Source of the DNA: Liolophura sinensis | Lineage: Eukaryota > Mollusca > Polyplacophora > Chitonida > Chitonidae | Assembly (NCBI RefSeq): GCF_032854445.1 | Contig: NC_088302.1 | Coordinates: 3,032,023 to 3,096,022, forward strand | DNA: 64,000 nucleotides | Direction: 5' to 3' | Part shown: positions 35,000 to 49,000 of the stretch, piece after piece | How positions within the stretch are numbered: position 1 is the stretch's first letter | Layout: each line of letters begins with the position of its first letter | Notes under the pieces: model-generated | The model's database searches: none | The model's input: the letters and a program-made list of their open reading frames with translations, nothing else | What the model was told of the DNA's origin: nothing | Position numbers and translations under genes: made by a program

Positions 35000-36010
35000 T
35001 TAGAAATTCAAGGAAGAATTCCAGCATGTGTGTAGTTGTTTGCCAGCACTAAACTGTGTCATTTTCAAATTCAAGGAAGAATTCCAGCATGTGTGTAGTT
35101 GTTTGCCAGCACTAAACTGTGTCATTTTCAAATTCAAGGAAGAATTCCAGCATGTGTGTAGTTGTTTGCCAGCACTAAACTGTGTCATTTTCAAATTCAA
35201 GGAAGAATTCCAGCATGTGTGTAGTTGTTTGGCAGCACTAAACCGTGTCATTTTCAAATTCAAGGAAGAATTCCAGCATGTGTGTAGTTGTTTGCCAGCA
35301 CTAAACTGTCATTTTCAAATTCAAGGAAGAATTCCAGCATGTGTGTAGTTGTTTGCCAGCACTAAACCGTGTCATTTTCAAATTCAAGGAAGAATTCCAG
35401 CATGTGTGTAGTTGTTTGCCAGCACTAAACTGTGTCATTTTCAAATTCAAGGAAGAATTCCAGCATGTGTGTAGTTGTTTGCCAGCACTAAACTGTGTCA
35501 TTTTCAAATTCAAGGAAGAATTCCAGCATGTGAGTAGTTGTTTGCCAGCACTAAACTGTGTCATTTTCAAATTCAAGGAAGAATTCCAGCATGTGTGTAG
35601 TTGTTTGCCAGCACTAAACTGTGTCATTTTCAAATTCAAGGAAGAATTCCAGCATGTGTGTAGTTGTTTGCCAGCACTAAACTGTGTCATTTTCAAATTC
35701 AAGGAAGAATTCCAGCATGTGTGTAGTTGTTTGCCAGCACTAAACTGTGTCATTTTCAAATTCAAGGAAGAATTCCAGCATGTGTGTAGTTGTTTGCCAG
35801 CACTAAACTGTGTCATTTTCAAATTCAAGGAAGAATTCCAGCATGTGTGTAGTTGTTTGCCAGCACTAAACTGTGTCATTTTCAAATTCAAGGAAGAATT
35901 CCAGCATGTGTGTAGTTGTTTGCCAGCACTAAACTGTGTCATTTTCAAATTCAAGGAAGAATTCCAGCATGTGTGTAGTTGTTTGCCAGCACTAAACTGT
36001 GTCATTTTCT
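35000..36010. repeat. 63-bp tandem array, 16 copies, very homogeneous
   Basis: aagaattcc recurs at 35014 and 35077. Units begin aaattcaaggaagaattcca and end in ctgtgtcattttc. Most copies are identical; one lacks 3 bases (near 35308) and a few carry single changes. The 21-codon period leaves both strands open. Confidence 0.97.
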
Positions 36011-36954
36011 GCAGATTTACACTAATCTCTACCTGAAAAGGGCAAGACCATCAATGTCAATTTTCTGAGTACCAGCCATTAGGTGTTAGACAAGAATTAC
36101 TGGCTCATGTTCAACCAATCAATGAGCTGCTATCATTAATTGCACATAAAGTCATTCAATATGAAAATCCCTACCAATCAGAGGCCATGTTACTGTGCGT
36201 GGCAAATCTATCCTATAATGGACACTGGCAATCCAATTTGCACACCTGTTCAATGCTGACGGCTTTTGCCTGTGATCATTATTTATGGCAATAGCTTAGT
36301 GCCAACGCCAGAAAATCCACTCTGAAAAGCAAGAACTGCCTATGAACTACTGGCAATGATTTTATATGTCATCTAGATGAAGCAAAGCACTAAGCTACAT
36401 GGACAATCCCCCCTCAAACCTGCTCAAACCCCCAACAGTTATTGAGGCTAAGAGACTATGGCTCTATGGCCTGTAAGAAAGCCAGATAGGAGAAGTCCCT
36501 CGATCAAATCAGGAATTCTGGGAAATTCATACCTATGGGTTACAAACATCAGTATGATCAGCCTTGATAGCATGCCAAGCCATTATGCCGTCCCTTGTTC
36601 AGAGTACACAGAATCTAAGATTGGATACTTCAGCTATTTTTAGCTTGTTTGTCTCCAGAAAATAGAAACGAGATCTCACCCTAGAGATGTGGGTCTGCGG
36701 AAAGCGCTGGTGTAGATGTAACCAAGGCGTGTAATTCTGCACTTAAATGTAAATGAGTGTTGTGTTGTATCAGCCGAGTCCCATAGCTGTAGCCCTGCCT
36801 AAGATTACCAGCAGGTGAACAATTCCTCAATATTGTGTCAGCCTTCCACACCTGTACTCAGCTACAGGCCAACTATATATACACTCATCAACACACACAA
36901 AACCAGAGAATTCATTTTGCACAGTTATATGTTTTCAGGAGTTCATGGGTCAAA

Positions 36955-37190
36955 CACATTTCTTGATGCCTTAAATAACGTAGTCTGTCACTTTCTTGAT
37001 GCCATAAATGACGTAGTCTGTCACTTTCTTGATGCCTTAAATGACGTAGTCTGTAACTTTCTTGATGCCTTAAATGATGTAGTCTGTCACTTTCTTGATG
37101 CCATAAATGACGTAGTCTGTCACTTTCTTGATGCCATAAATGATGTAGTCTGTCACTTTCTTGATGCCATAAATGTCGTAGTCTGTCATT
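36955..37190. repeat. 33-bp tandem array, 7 copies
   Basis: Units read tttcttgatgccttaaatga followed by cgtagtctgtcac. The 11-codon period gives repeat-derived frames on both strands. Confidence 0.95.
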
Positions 37191-37369
37191 GCTCAGCCTT
37201 GATAGCATGTACATTTATTTCAGACCAGACTTTATATGAAGGTGTAAACAATTATTACACGAAACAATTAATAAAAAAACGATCAGCTTAATTAAGCCAT
37301 AGATACCGTTATATAAAGGACATGTTAACACATAGGATATATTAATTATCATATCAGACACCATAATCT

Positions 37370-37660
37370 TAACATGTCTTGATAATCTTAACATGTCTTG
37401 ATAATCTAAACATGTTTTGATAATCTTAACATGTCTTGATAATCTTAACATGTCTTGATAATCTAAACATGTCTTGATAATCTTAACATGTCTTGGTAAT
37501 CTTAACATGTCTTGATAATCTTAACATGTCTTGATAATCTTAACATGTCTTGATAATCTAAACATGTCTTGGTAATCTTAACATGTCTTGATAATCTAAA
37601 CATGTCTTGATAATCTAAACATGTCTTGATAATCTAAACATGTCTTGATAATCTAAACTG
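37370..37660. repeat. 19-bp tandem array, about 15 copies
   Basis: Units read cttgataatcttaacatgt, with aaacatgt variants. Confidence 0.95.
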
Positions 37661-37914
37661 ACTTCTCTATTTTTTATCATTCATTCAATTAAATGCAATA
37701 CAATCTTTCATTTTCCACAGCCTCAATATTTAATGTTGAGTTATTTGTAGCTCATGTTTGTGTTTTAATAACATTTGAACTAGTAAAGTTCATATTTCAA
37801 GGCAGGCAAATATAATAATTAATCCACATATTTAGGTAAGTTGCTTGGTCCAGTCTGATGGAGGAAACGGCTTAATTCTGGCCCCCAACAGAACTATGCA
37901 AAATAAAGTAAATA

Positions 37915-40095
37915 TTATCTACCTGGTAGCCACCCTAACACCTGTCAGACCAGCAGTGTGACAGGCAAGGCAGTAAATGCTTGTGTATCTACCTGATAGC
38001 CACCCTAACACCTGTCAGACCAGCAGTGTGACAGGCAAGGCAGTAAATGCATGTGTATCTACCTGATAGTCATGCTAACACCTGTCAGACCAGCAGTGTG
38101 ACAGGCAAGGCAGTAAATGCTGGTGTACCTATCTGGTAGCCACCTTAACACCTGTCAGACCAGCAGTGTGACAGGCAAGGCAGTAAATGCTGGTGTATCT
38201 ACATGGTAGCCACCCTAACACCTGTCAGACCAGCAGTGTGACAGGCAAGGCAGTAAATGCTGGTGTACCTATCTGGTAGCCACCTTAACACCTGTCAGAC
38301 CAGCAGTTGGACAGGCAAGGCAGTAAATGCTTGTGTATCTACCAGTAAATGCTAATAGTCATGCTAACACCTGTCAGACCAGCAGTGTGACAGGCAAGGC
38401 AGTAAATGCTGGTGTATCTACCTGTTAGCCACCCTAACACCTGTCAGACCAGCAGTTGGGCAGGCAAGGCAGTAAATGCTTGTGTATCTACCTGATAGTC
38501 ATGCTAACACCTGTCAGACCAGAAGTGTGACAGGCAAGGCAGTAAATGCTGGTGTATCTACCTGTTAGCCACCCTAACACCTGTCAGACCAGCAGTTGGA
38601 CAGGCAAGGCAGTAAATGCTGGTGTATCTACCTGATAGTCATGCTAACACCTGTCAGACCAGCAGTGTGACAGGCAAGGCAGTAAATGCTGGTGTACCTA
38701 CCTGGTAGCCACCCTAACACTTGTCAGACCAGCAGTTGGACAGGCAAGGCAGTAAATGCTTGTGTATCTACCTAATAGTCATGCTAACACCTGTCAGACC
38801 AGAAGTGTGACAGGCAAGGCAGTAAATGCTGGTGTATCTACCTGGTAGCCATCCTAACACCTGTCAGACCAGCAGTGTGACAGGCAAGGCAGTAAATGCT
38901 GGTGTATCTACCCGGTAGTCATCCTAACACCTGTCAGCACTGTGACAGACAAAACAGTAAATGATGGTGTATCCACCTGGTCGTCATCTTAACCCCTGTT
39001 AAACCTGCAGCCGGACAGACAAGACAGTAAATGATGGTGTATCTATTTAATAGTCACCCTAAAAACCTGGCAGACCCGCAGTGGGACAGGCAAGGCAGTA
39101 AATGCTGGTGTATCTACCTGATAGTCATGCTAACACCTCTCAGACCAGCAGTGTGACAGACCAGACAGTAAATGATGGTGTATCTACCTGGTTGCCACCC
39201 TAACACCTGGCAGACTCGCAGTGGGACAGGCAAGGCAGTAAATGCTGGTGTATCTACCTGATAGTCATGCTAACACCTCTCAGACCAGCAGTGTGACAGA
39301 CCAGACAGTAAAAGATGGTGTATCTACCTGGTTGCCACCCTAACACCTGTCAGACCAGCAGTGGGACAGGCAAGGCAGTAAATGCTGGTGTATCTACCTG
39401 ATAGTCATGCTAACACCTCTCAGACCAGCAGTGTGACAGACCAGACAGTAAATGATGGTGTACCTACCTGGTTGCCACCCTAACACCTCTCAGACCAGCA
39501 GTGTGACAGACCAGACAGTAAATGATGGTGTACCTACCTGGTAGCCACCCTAACACCTGTCAGACCAGCAGTGGGACAGGCAAGGCAGTAAATGCTGGTG
39601 TATCTACCTGATAGTCATGCTAACACCTCTCAGACCAGCAGTGTGACAGACCAGACAGTAAATGATGGTGTACCTACCTGGTTGCCACCCTAACACCTGT
39701 CAGACCAGCAGTGGGACAGGCAAGGCAGTAAATGCTGGTGTATCTACCTGATAGTCATGCTAACACCTCTCAGACCAGCAGTGTGACAGACCAGACAGTA
39801 AATGATGGTGTACCTACCTGGTTGCCACCCTAACACCTGTCAGACCAGCAGTGGGACAGGCAAGGCAGTAAATGCTGGTGTATCTACCTGATAGTCATGC
39901 TAACACCTCTCAGACCAGCAGTGTGACAGACCAGACAGTAAATGATGGTGTACCTACCTGGTTGCCACCCTAACACCTCTCAGACCAGCAGTGTGACAGA
40001 CCAGACAGTAAATGATGGTGTACCTACCTGGTTGCCACCCTAACACCTGTCAGACCAGCAGTGGGACAGACAAAATGGTAAATGCTGGCATATAA
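37915..40095. repeat. 70-bp tandem array, about 31 copies, becoming a 140-bp dimer array
   Basis: The consensus includes caccctaacacctgtcagac, then cagcagtgtgacaggcaagg and cagtaaatgctggtgtatct. From about 39060 on, units alternate between a gcaaggcagtaaatgc form and a ccagacagtaaatgat form, so the repeating element is 140 bp. Confidence 0.96.
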
Positions 40096-40424
40096 TCAGT
40101 CATTTGTCTTGTCTTGCTTGCTGAGACACCAACATTGTCCTGCACGGTAATCAGTTTGCCTGCTACCTGAGACAGACACTTAAAAGTTAAAGTTCAAGCA
40201 GCTAGTAAATTGATTACCTGTCTGTCTTCGAGTTTGAACAATGTTCCAGTTACCTGACAAAACAAACACGCCCTTATTAAAAACAGCTGGGTCCTTGACA
40301 TCTGTGCACTTACAGTTCCAGTTAGTCAGTCATTCCATGGAGCGGTAGACCGGGTTCTGAGGTAAAGGTGCACGTAAAACTAAAAACATTACTAGCTAGG
40401 TGGTAATTAGTTCTCCAGTTACAC

Positions 40425-42190
40425 AGGTGTCACAGTCAACTGATTACATGACATAACATATCATGTACAATGTAGGAAGTCATCAAGCCAGTTACACAGG
40501 TGGTTACAGTCCACTGACGACATGACATAACATATCATGTACAATGTAGGAAGTCATCAAGCCAGTTACACAGGTGGTCACAGTCAACTGATTACATGAC
40601 ATAACATATCATGTACAATGTAGGAAGTCATCAAGCCAGTTACACAGGTGGTTACAGTCCACTGACGACATGACATAACATATCATGTACAATGTAGGAA
40701 AGTCATCAAGCCAGTTACACAGGTGGTTACAGTCCACTGACGACATGACATAACATATCATGTACAATGTAGGAAGTCATCAAGCCAGTTACACAGGTGG
40801 TTACAGTCCACTGACGACATGACATAACATATCATGTACAATGTAGGAAGTCATCAAGCCAGTTACACAGGTGGTTACAGTCCACTGACGACATGACATA
40901 ACATATCATGTACAATGTAGGAAGTCATCAAGCCAGTTACACAGGTGATTACAGTCCACTGACGACATGACATAACATATCATGTACAATGTAGGAAGTC
41001 ATCAAGCCAGTTACACAGGTGGTTACAGTCCACTGACGACATGACATAACATATCATGTACAATGTAGGAAGTCATCAAGCCAGTTACACAGGTGGTTAC
41101 AGTCCACTGACGACATGACATAACATATCATGTACAATGTAGGAAGTCATCAAGCCAGTTACACAGGTGGTCACAGTCAACTGACGACATGACATAACAT
41201 ATCATGTACAATGTAGGAAGTCATCAAGCCAGTTACACAGGTGGTCACAGTCAACTGATTACATGACATAACATATCATGTACAATGTAGGAAGTCATCA
41301 AGCCAGTTACACAGGTGGTCACAGTCAACTGATTACATGACATAACATATCATGTACAATGTAGGAAGTCATCAAGCCAGTTACACAGGTGGTCACAGTC
41401 AACTGATTACATGACATAACATATCATGTACAATGTAGGAAGTCATCAAGCCAGTTACACAGGTGATTACAGTCAACTGATTACATGACATAACATATCA
41501 TGTACAATGTAGGAAGTCATCAAGCCAGTTACACAGGTGGTTACAGTCAACTGACGACATGACATAACATATCATGTACAATGTAGGAAGTCATCAAGCC
41601 AGTTACACAGGTGGTTACAGTCAACTGACGACATGACATAACATATCATGTACAATGTAGGAAAGTCATCAAGCCAGTTACACAGGTGGTCACAGTCCAC
41701 TGACGACATGACATAACATATCATGTACAATGTAGGAAGTCATCAAGCCAGTTACACAGGTGGTCACAGTCCACTGACGACATGACATAACATATCATGT
41801 ACAATGTAGGAAGTCATCAAGCCAGTTACACAGGTGGTTACAGTCCACTGACGACATGACATAACATATCATGTACAATGTAGGAAGTCATCAAGCCAGT
41901 TACACAGGTGGTCACAGTCAACTGATTACATGACATAACATATCATGTACAATGTAGGAAGTCATCAAGCCAGTTACACAGGTGGTTACAGTCCACTGAC
42001 GACATGACATAACATATCATGTACAATGTAGGAAGTCATCAAGCCAGTTACACTGGTGGTTACAGTCCACTGACGACATGACATAACATATCATGTACAA
42101 TGTAGGAAAGTCATCAAGCCAGTTACACAGGTGGTCACAGTCAACTGATTACATGACATAACATATCATGTACAACGTAGGAAGTCATAA
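40425..42190. repeat. 74-bp tandem array, about 24 copies
   Basis: gccagttacac recurs at 40487 and 40561. The consensus continues with acatgacataacatatcatg and tacaatgtaggaagtcatcaa. Units differ mainly at gactacatg/gacgacatg and gtcacag/gttacag. About 330 bases of unique sequence separate it from the 70-bp array. Confidence 0.96.
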
Positions 42191-43054
42191 AGTATGCAAG
42201 ATACCGTTGCATACCGCGACAAAAATAATTGACAACAACAAACTTAACTCCTTCAGAACTTTTTTAAATGCACCATGCTGCGATAGGCACCAGATAGAGG
42301 AATTATGATGAATTATAAATAAAAAAATAATTAGCCAACTGAAACAAAACACACATTTTGAGCACATATTCCAAGCACAGTCAAACAGCACCGTTGTGTA
42401 AATTCTCCTCGTGCTTAATACAACTTTCTTAAGATAGAGAAAGTTTGATGCCATTGTAATAAAGACTGACTAATTAAAACCTTTTATCAATTACAACTGC
42501 TTTCTTTAAAGTCTTATCCTTAAATTACTTTATTGCTTCAAGAAAAACATGTACCATTTTTATACATATGTACTTCTAACTGTTGTCAAAAAATAACTCC
42601 GCTATTCATCACAGACTAAGTGAGATACTGTATGCATACATTAGCTTGTTCAAAATGATCAGCTTTTTACCTTCTGTAAACCAATCAATGCCACCAAGAT
42701 TGATCTTGGTCACAGAAATCTCTGGGTTCAAAGAAAACAAATCCAAGTAACCAACTAATTAAAGGCAAAAAAATTAAAACAAGGAATTCATACCTGACAC
42801 TGGGGTAATCATGGAACTATATACCTATACCTTCACATGTGGCTGTACCCAAATCAATATCTCATTTAATTTCAAGAAAGAAAACATACGTTATGTTTAA
42901 TTGTATAGTATTGACTCATTATTAGAGTTAAACTGATCATTAAGACCCATTAGTTCTTCATTTCTTTCATTTGAATGATGTTTAATTGGCAAAACAAACA
43001 TTAAAATAAAATAAATAAAAGACATTAAAATTTTTCCTTTCACACTCATGTAAA

Positions 43055-43340
43055 ATTGGAGCAGTTCCCTACAACACAATTGGAGCAGTTCACTACAATA
43101 AAATTGGAGCAGTTCACTTCAATACAATTGGAGCAGTTCACTACAATACAATTGGAGCAGTTCACTTCAATACAATTGGAGCAGTTCACTACAACACAAT
43201 TGGAGCAGTTCACTTCAATACAATTGGAGTAGTTCACTACAATTGGAGCAGTTCACTACAATACAATTGGAGCAGTTCACTACAACACAATTGGAGCAGT
43301 TCACTACAATACAATTGGAGCAGTTCACTGCAATACAAAG
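43055..43340. repeat. 24-bp tandem array, about 12 copies
   Basis: Units read acaattggagcagttcactt followed by caat; one unit near 43235 is shortened. The minus frame gives an NCSNCIEV-type repeat. Confidence 0.94.
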
Positions 43341-44490
43341 TCATATTAAACTATATTTTGCTTACTGGCATGTACTGAAAGTCCAGAAAGACCTGTTGTA
43401 ACTGGGGGTCAAATTGTTTGATCATTCACTCATTTCTAAGAGGTCTAAGAGCAAAAATCCATAATTTTAGACACATCAAAGATCGAATGTTGTACTTGAT
43501 CCACTTAAATGATATTTTACAATGTCTCCACAGAGAATCTAATAATTTCCACACGTTTTGATCTTATTTCATGAATTCAATTTTTGTCAAATTCATCTCT
43601 CTGAAGAGCTTGAAATATCAAATATCTTCACCCCCAGCTGAGTTACATGTAATCACATCCATTACAACAGAAACAGAGTTTCCCTGATACATCCATCGTT
43701 TATGACATCCCTGAATTTTACAACTATATTCAACAGTTTAACTTGTTCACTCTGTGACTCTGTGGCAAATGTTTGTATGGGCGCATACTACCAATGACGA
43801 CCAATGTCTGAATGTCGCACTAATCTGTCCACTTACGCATGTACATCTAGGCTGGAGTGTCATGCTACGCAGGGACCTGGATCTCACTTATATAGCCTCG
43901 TTAACCACAGCTACCACTAACACACAGGGATTAACCGCTTTTGTTTACACGCTTTGTACAGACATATAAAATTTGACAGCTCCCATCCTCCCTCCTGCCA
44001 CCCACATGTAGCTCTAACAGACAATCATAAAAAAACCCACACAGGATGTGAATAGACAAACCGCAAATTATCCAAAAATGGCTCCCCAACACATCAAAAA
44101 CTCTCTTAGGTCAGGAGTCATGGTGGTGTTTCTTTAACAATACCAGAACATAGTGTAAAGTGTACATTTCTTATAATTAATACAGAAGTTAATTGTGCAA
44201 CATTGTTTTCCCATAAAATCAGTTAAAAAAAATTAAAAAAACATAATTTTTTAGAAACAATAAATATTCCTAAAAGCCTGTCAGTCAAGTACATACCTTG
44301 TATCTTTATAGTTCAAACATATCATGAGTAAATTACTGTATCTTAATACACTATAATCCAAATCATGTCTCTCAGAAGAAACCATCACTCCTGTGAACTT
44401 CAAAACATTGACGTTGCTATGGTTTTGGCTGGTGATCATACAAGTAAAACAGTCATATATGTGTCAGAAATCTAACAATATCTATACGCT

Positions 44491-45000
44491 AGACCCCAAT
44501 TGTCCACACATGCATGTATTTATATGTACAGTAGATAAGCCAGACCCCAATTGTCAACACATGCATGTATCTATATGTACAATAGATAAGCCAGACCCCA
44601 ATTGTCCACACATGCATGTATCTATATGTACGGTAGATAAGCCAGACCCCAATTGTCCACACATGCATGTATCTATATGTACAGTAGATAAGCCAGACCC
44701 CAATTGTCCACACATACATGTATCTATATGTACAATAGATAAGCCAGACCCCAATTGTCCACACATGCATGTATCTATATGTACAGTAGATAAGCCAGAC
44801 CCCAATTGTCCACACATGCATGTATCTATATGTACAATAGATAAGCCAGACCCCAATTGTCCACACATGCATGTATCTATATGTACAATAGATAAGCCAG
44901 ACCCCAATTGTCCACACATGCATGTATCTATATGTACAATAGATAAGCCAGACCCCAATTGTCCACACATACATGTATTTATATGTACAGTAGATAGGTT
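44491..45000. repeat. 51-bp tandem array, 10 copies, with a degenerate tail
   Basis: agacccca recurs at 44491 and 44542. Units include agaccccaattgtccacaca and tgcatgtatctatatgtaca. A degenerate continuation of about 20-bp units (ccctaattgtctaaccatg) runs from about 45000 to 45300. The 17-codon period explains the long frames on both strands. Confidence 0.96.
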
Positions 45001-45420
45001 AGATCCCAACTGTCCAATCATATCTATATAGGTTAGGCCCCAATTATATGTCTACATGCAGGCTATGCCTCAACTGTCTAACCATGTCCCTAATTGTCTA
45101 ACCATGACCCTAATTGTCTAACCATGACTCTAATTGTCTAACCATGTCCACTGGGTAGACCCTAATTGTCTAACCATGACCCTAATTGTCTAACCATGTC
45201 CACTCGGTAGAACCCAAATATATACACGCTAGACCGCAATTTTCTAACCATGTCCATTAGGTAGACCCCAAATATGTATAGGTTAGACCCCAATTTTTTA
45301 ACCAGGGAAAAATTTATGCATTTACATGTTGATTTATTAATAGAGTTATCTATATTCTTGCATGTTTGAAAATATATCATAAAATCATGTTTGTCCACAA
45401 TTATTTCATCATTATTATGT

Positions 45421-45548
45421 TCATTTATTTGATTGGTGTTTTACAGCAAGGTCAAGAATATTTCACTTATACAACAGCGGCCAGCATTATGGTAGGAGGA
45501 AATCGGGCAGAGCCCGGGTGAAATCCACGGCCATCTAACACGGTTAGC
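45421..45548 (-). mobile_element. SINE fragment (tail half)
   Basis: It matches the 3' half of the SINE on the minus strand: GATTGGTGTTTTACAGC, then AAGAATATTTCACTTATAC and GCCAGCATTATGG in plus sense. The tRNA-like head is missing. Confidence 0.8.
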
Positions 45549-45991
45549 CTGTACGACATGCGTGATGCTGGTTATCAGATCCAAACTGCACAAACCTGTG
45601 CATATGGATACAGATGTATACATGTGTTAGTGGACTTCTACATCGATATACTGGAAGGCAAGATAGGCTATATAAATCCCCGCGGGAAGTCAAAACTTCA
45701 AACCGCAGCCAGACAGAGAGGTTTTAACCAGTGTAAATGTCAGTATGGCAGTGATGATGAGGACAAGCAATACATGGTATATCAGTCATTACAGAATATC
45801 GAAATGAAACCCCACATTGTGATGGATCTCTTAGTTTGCTCCAACAATTCCAACCCTGCCAACAGCAAATTAATACCTTCCGGTGGCGAAGATTTGGCCA
45901 CTGACAGTCACATGATACGGACAAAGTGGTGAGGAACTGTGCTTCTGTGTAGGTGCCCCCTGGGGCTCAGGATGATGATCCGACAAAGGTT

Positions 45992-46013
45992 GGGGGGGGT
46001 GGGGGGTGGGGGG
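45992..46013 (+). other. G-run cluster, potential G-quadruplex
   Basis: Three G runs of 6-8 bases are separated by single T, antisense to PDE8. A weaker G-rich tract lies at about 4700-4737. Confidence 0.6.
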
Positions 46014-49000
46014 TCACGACATGGCTACATATCCCAGGACATGCCTTAACACTGAATCCCTGTGGGTTGACAAAACAGTGAATGCTGCAAATACATCATC
46101 TACTGGAGTGTCTGCGACAGCCAATCAAATCCTCCCAGTGAAGTGGACTAACAGTTAGGGCAACGTCAGAGGCAAAACAAACTGGATTCTGAATCCATCA
46201 ATTTCCATTGTCTGCAGTTGCATTCTGATTGGGACAGACAGTCTGTTCACACGCCAAGTTAACAACCCAAATCAATTCCAATTCTAATTTTCCCACCAAT
46301 TTCTATAACTCTAGGCAAAATTAACTTTGCATATGTTGTCTCTGTGGCTATATAACCCAAGCCTGAGATTTTAGCTGTCTATATGTAGATCATATAACAT
46401 GTATGAGTGCTCACAATTCAGCTTAACTCCGTAAAACATGATTGATCGAAGTTCAAGCAGTTTCATGAACACCACAAGATCTCAGCAGTCATATCCGCAT
46501 CAATCTGCCCTACATTCTCAGCAAATTCCCGCAAGTTCACCTAATCCAGACCAACCAATAGAAGCTAAGTTTCACAATACCTTCTGGTCCCCTCTGGTCC
46601 CGTCAGACACAGCATCTCAACACTTCATCACATTATTACCATGCAATTTCCTCCAACAGAATTTAGCAATGTGAAAATAGAGATAAAGAAAAAAGCACCC
46701 ACACATTTTAATATGGCAATTTGACATGAATCAGGGGATTTCTTAACAACTCAGGAGTATCCTGGACATTTTAATTCATTTTTAAGCAGCTCCCATGACA
46801 TTCCAAGATAGCAACAAATTTCTAGCTGTTTCAAGGGCTCAAGGAAATGCCAACTGCCAGCTGCCCCTTCAGGCATCCTATCCAAGCAATGCAGAACGGC
46901 CTTGCACAAATCAACAATAACTCCCCCAGTAAGTGGGCACACACCATGTTCAGCTTCATGTACATATGCAAAAACTCTGTCATAAAACTACACACAGTGG
47001 CTTTGCCTATATGAACACTATTACAAAGCATAATTCCTTAATCTGAGTGTGTAAACATGTACATCTTAATGAGTTAACTGCACCAGCTGAGTATCTACAT
47101 GTACAAATCTATATGCTTCACTTTCTCACTACAAGAGTTTTAATTACCACTCGCAAACTGTGCAACATATATATTCACATCGATTACCATGAACGCTTTA
47201 ACATAGCAGACAAATATCATAGATAATCTATGCGTCGAAGCAGATATTTGCATACTAGCTACCACCCAATAAAGACATGTTCCAACATGTTCCATGTCAA
47301 TAATTGCTATGCCAATTCCCAAAACCTCCAAAGAGCTAAGAAAGTATATACAGAACGCAAACAGGATGAAATCATGCCAAAAAAAAGCAGTCAACAGTTT
47401 TCAATGATGTTGGAAAGACGCGACGTATGTTCTAGGTGATTGAGTGAAATCAGTATTCAAATCATGTGCCATGGTAGAATATCAGTTGCTGATAACAAAA
47501 TATGCATCTCTGTTGCACTTTGATTGCAACTGTTGATGGATCCAATGTGGCTGTCTAATTCAACATGGTGAGTATACGGTCCTTGGAGTTGAGAAGAATT
47601 AGACGTTATCATGAAGCAGAGTGCCAGAGACTCTGGACGCTTTGTCCATGTTTACTTAGAGAATTACACTCATTGTAAAGGTTTAGGAACTTAAAAGTGA
47701 ATGCATATGATGCAATAACCTTGACACACACAAACAATAGCCACACAGGTAATGTGTCTTAATTTTACAAGAACTGTCACAATTAAAGACAAAAGATGGA
47801 GACCCATCCGTAAAGTCTTTCACAACCTCCGCCAGCTGAAATTCTTTGGGCAGGCACAAAATTAATTCCTGTAATCTGGCTTTGATCATCAACTGTCAAC
47901 ATTACTTCCACACTAAAAGGCTAGCTCTGTCATTACACCAATGCTGTCAAATTCTCAGTATCAATAATCTCAACACCTTTAACACGTAAACTCTGGTTTG
48001 AATTTCTAACCTTGTTTATTAAAGGCAGTGTATTGATTGCATGAAAATTTTATTGTCATTTTTATTTGACAAAACAGATGAACATTTCTGATTCAATTAA
48101 TTATGCTAATTAATTATATCTCAATATGTGCATGTAATACTTCATTAATATCTGTGTAAATCAGGCAGTCACATTGAAAGTTACATACCGAAAATATTTT
48201 TGAGCATACAGGGCCCAGGTACACAAAGATGTCACACATGTACGATAATCGCATATATGCGACAACGGTGCGGTAATAGTGATGTACAAAATATAGTATG
48301 ACAAATGTAAGATAAAAAATGTTGCGCGCCACTTGGTGAAATTGGGACTAGATGTGTGCGGAATTATTGCTGAACTCGTGCCCTCACAATGTACAACATT
48401 GGAGACGTACGTAGCTTAAACATAACATGAATGGGAGCCGGCCATACTGAAAAGGTCAAGGTGTTTACGAACATGTCACACTGTAAGAATGAGGAATGTG
48501 TTATTCTCCTCCGTCCTGATGGCGGCCATATTGACCAGTTAGTATTTCAATTACCTGAACATGAAAACTTAATTACAGTAAGCTGAAGCTGGACACATCA
48601 TACTGTCAGACTGTCAGATTTGTACAAAGAATAAAGGTTGTCTAAAGGGACATATCCTCCGCACCCAAATGAAGTTTTCCAAATAACACTGTCAGGTCTT
48701 GTAATTTAGACAATCTGTTACAAGGAGACAGCACACAGGGTCCTTGTAAATCGGTCATATTGCGTGCCTGTAAGCAATTGCCAGTGGCAGTATATGTCAG
48801 CAAAATTGTCTCCAACTGACAAGTAATGGCGTTGAATAGGGGTGCATTTCAGGGGACCTAGCCCAGTATACGCCCATTATACTGTTAATCAATCAATATG
48901 GCCGAGAGTCTGTTGACGAATCTAGGCAGGGCTTGTGTGTATCTCACAGATTCTCCTGTCCATCTCCGCGTCCCCAGCTTGCCTTGGGGAGAATCAATAC

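Noticed and set aside
34995-36040. Repeat proteins of 87-234 codons on both strands
   Set aside because: They are products of the 63-bp period having no stop codons; both strands are equally open.
14152-42190. Tandem arrays as possible CRISPR-like arrays
   Set aside because: Units are directly contiguous without unique spacers, the context is an animal intron, and there are no cas-like genes.
44393-45031. 212-codon plus-strand and 155-161-codon minus-strand frames
   Set aside because: They come from the 51-bp array.
45558-45932. 124-codon plus-strand open frame starting just after a SINE fragment
   Set aside because: There is no recognisable domain, no splice-supported partner and no sign of coding constraint; it is within the range expected by chance in an 18.7-kb intron.
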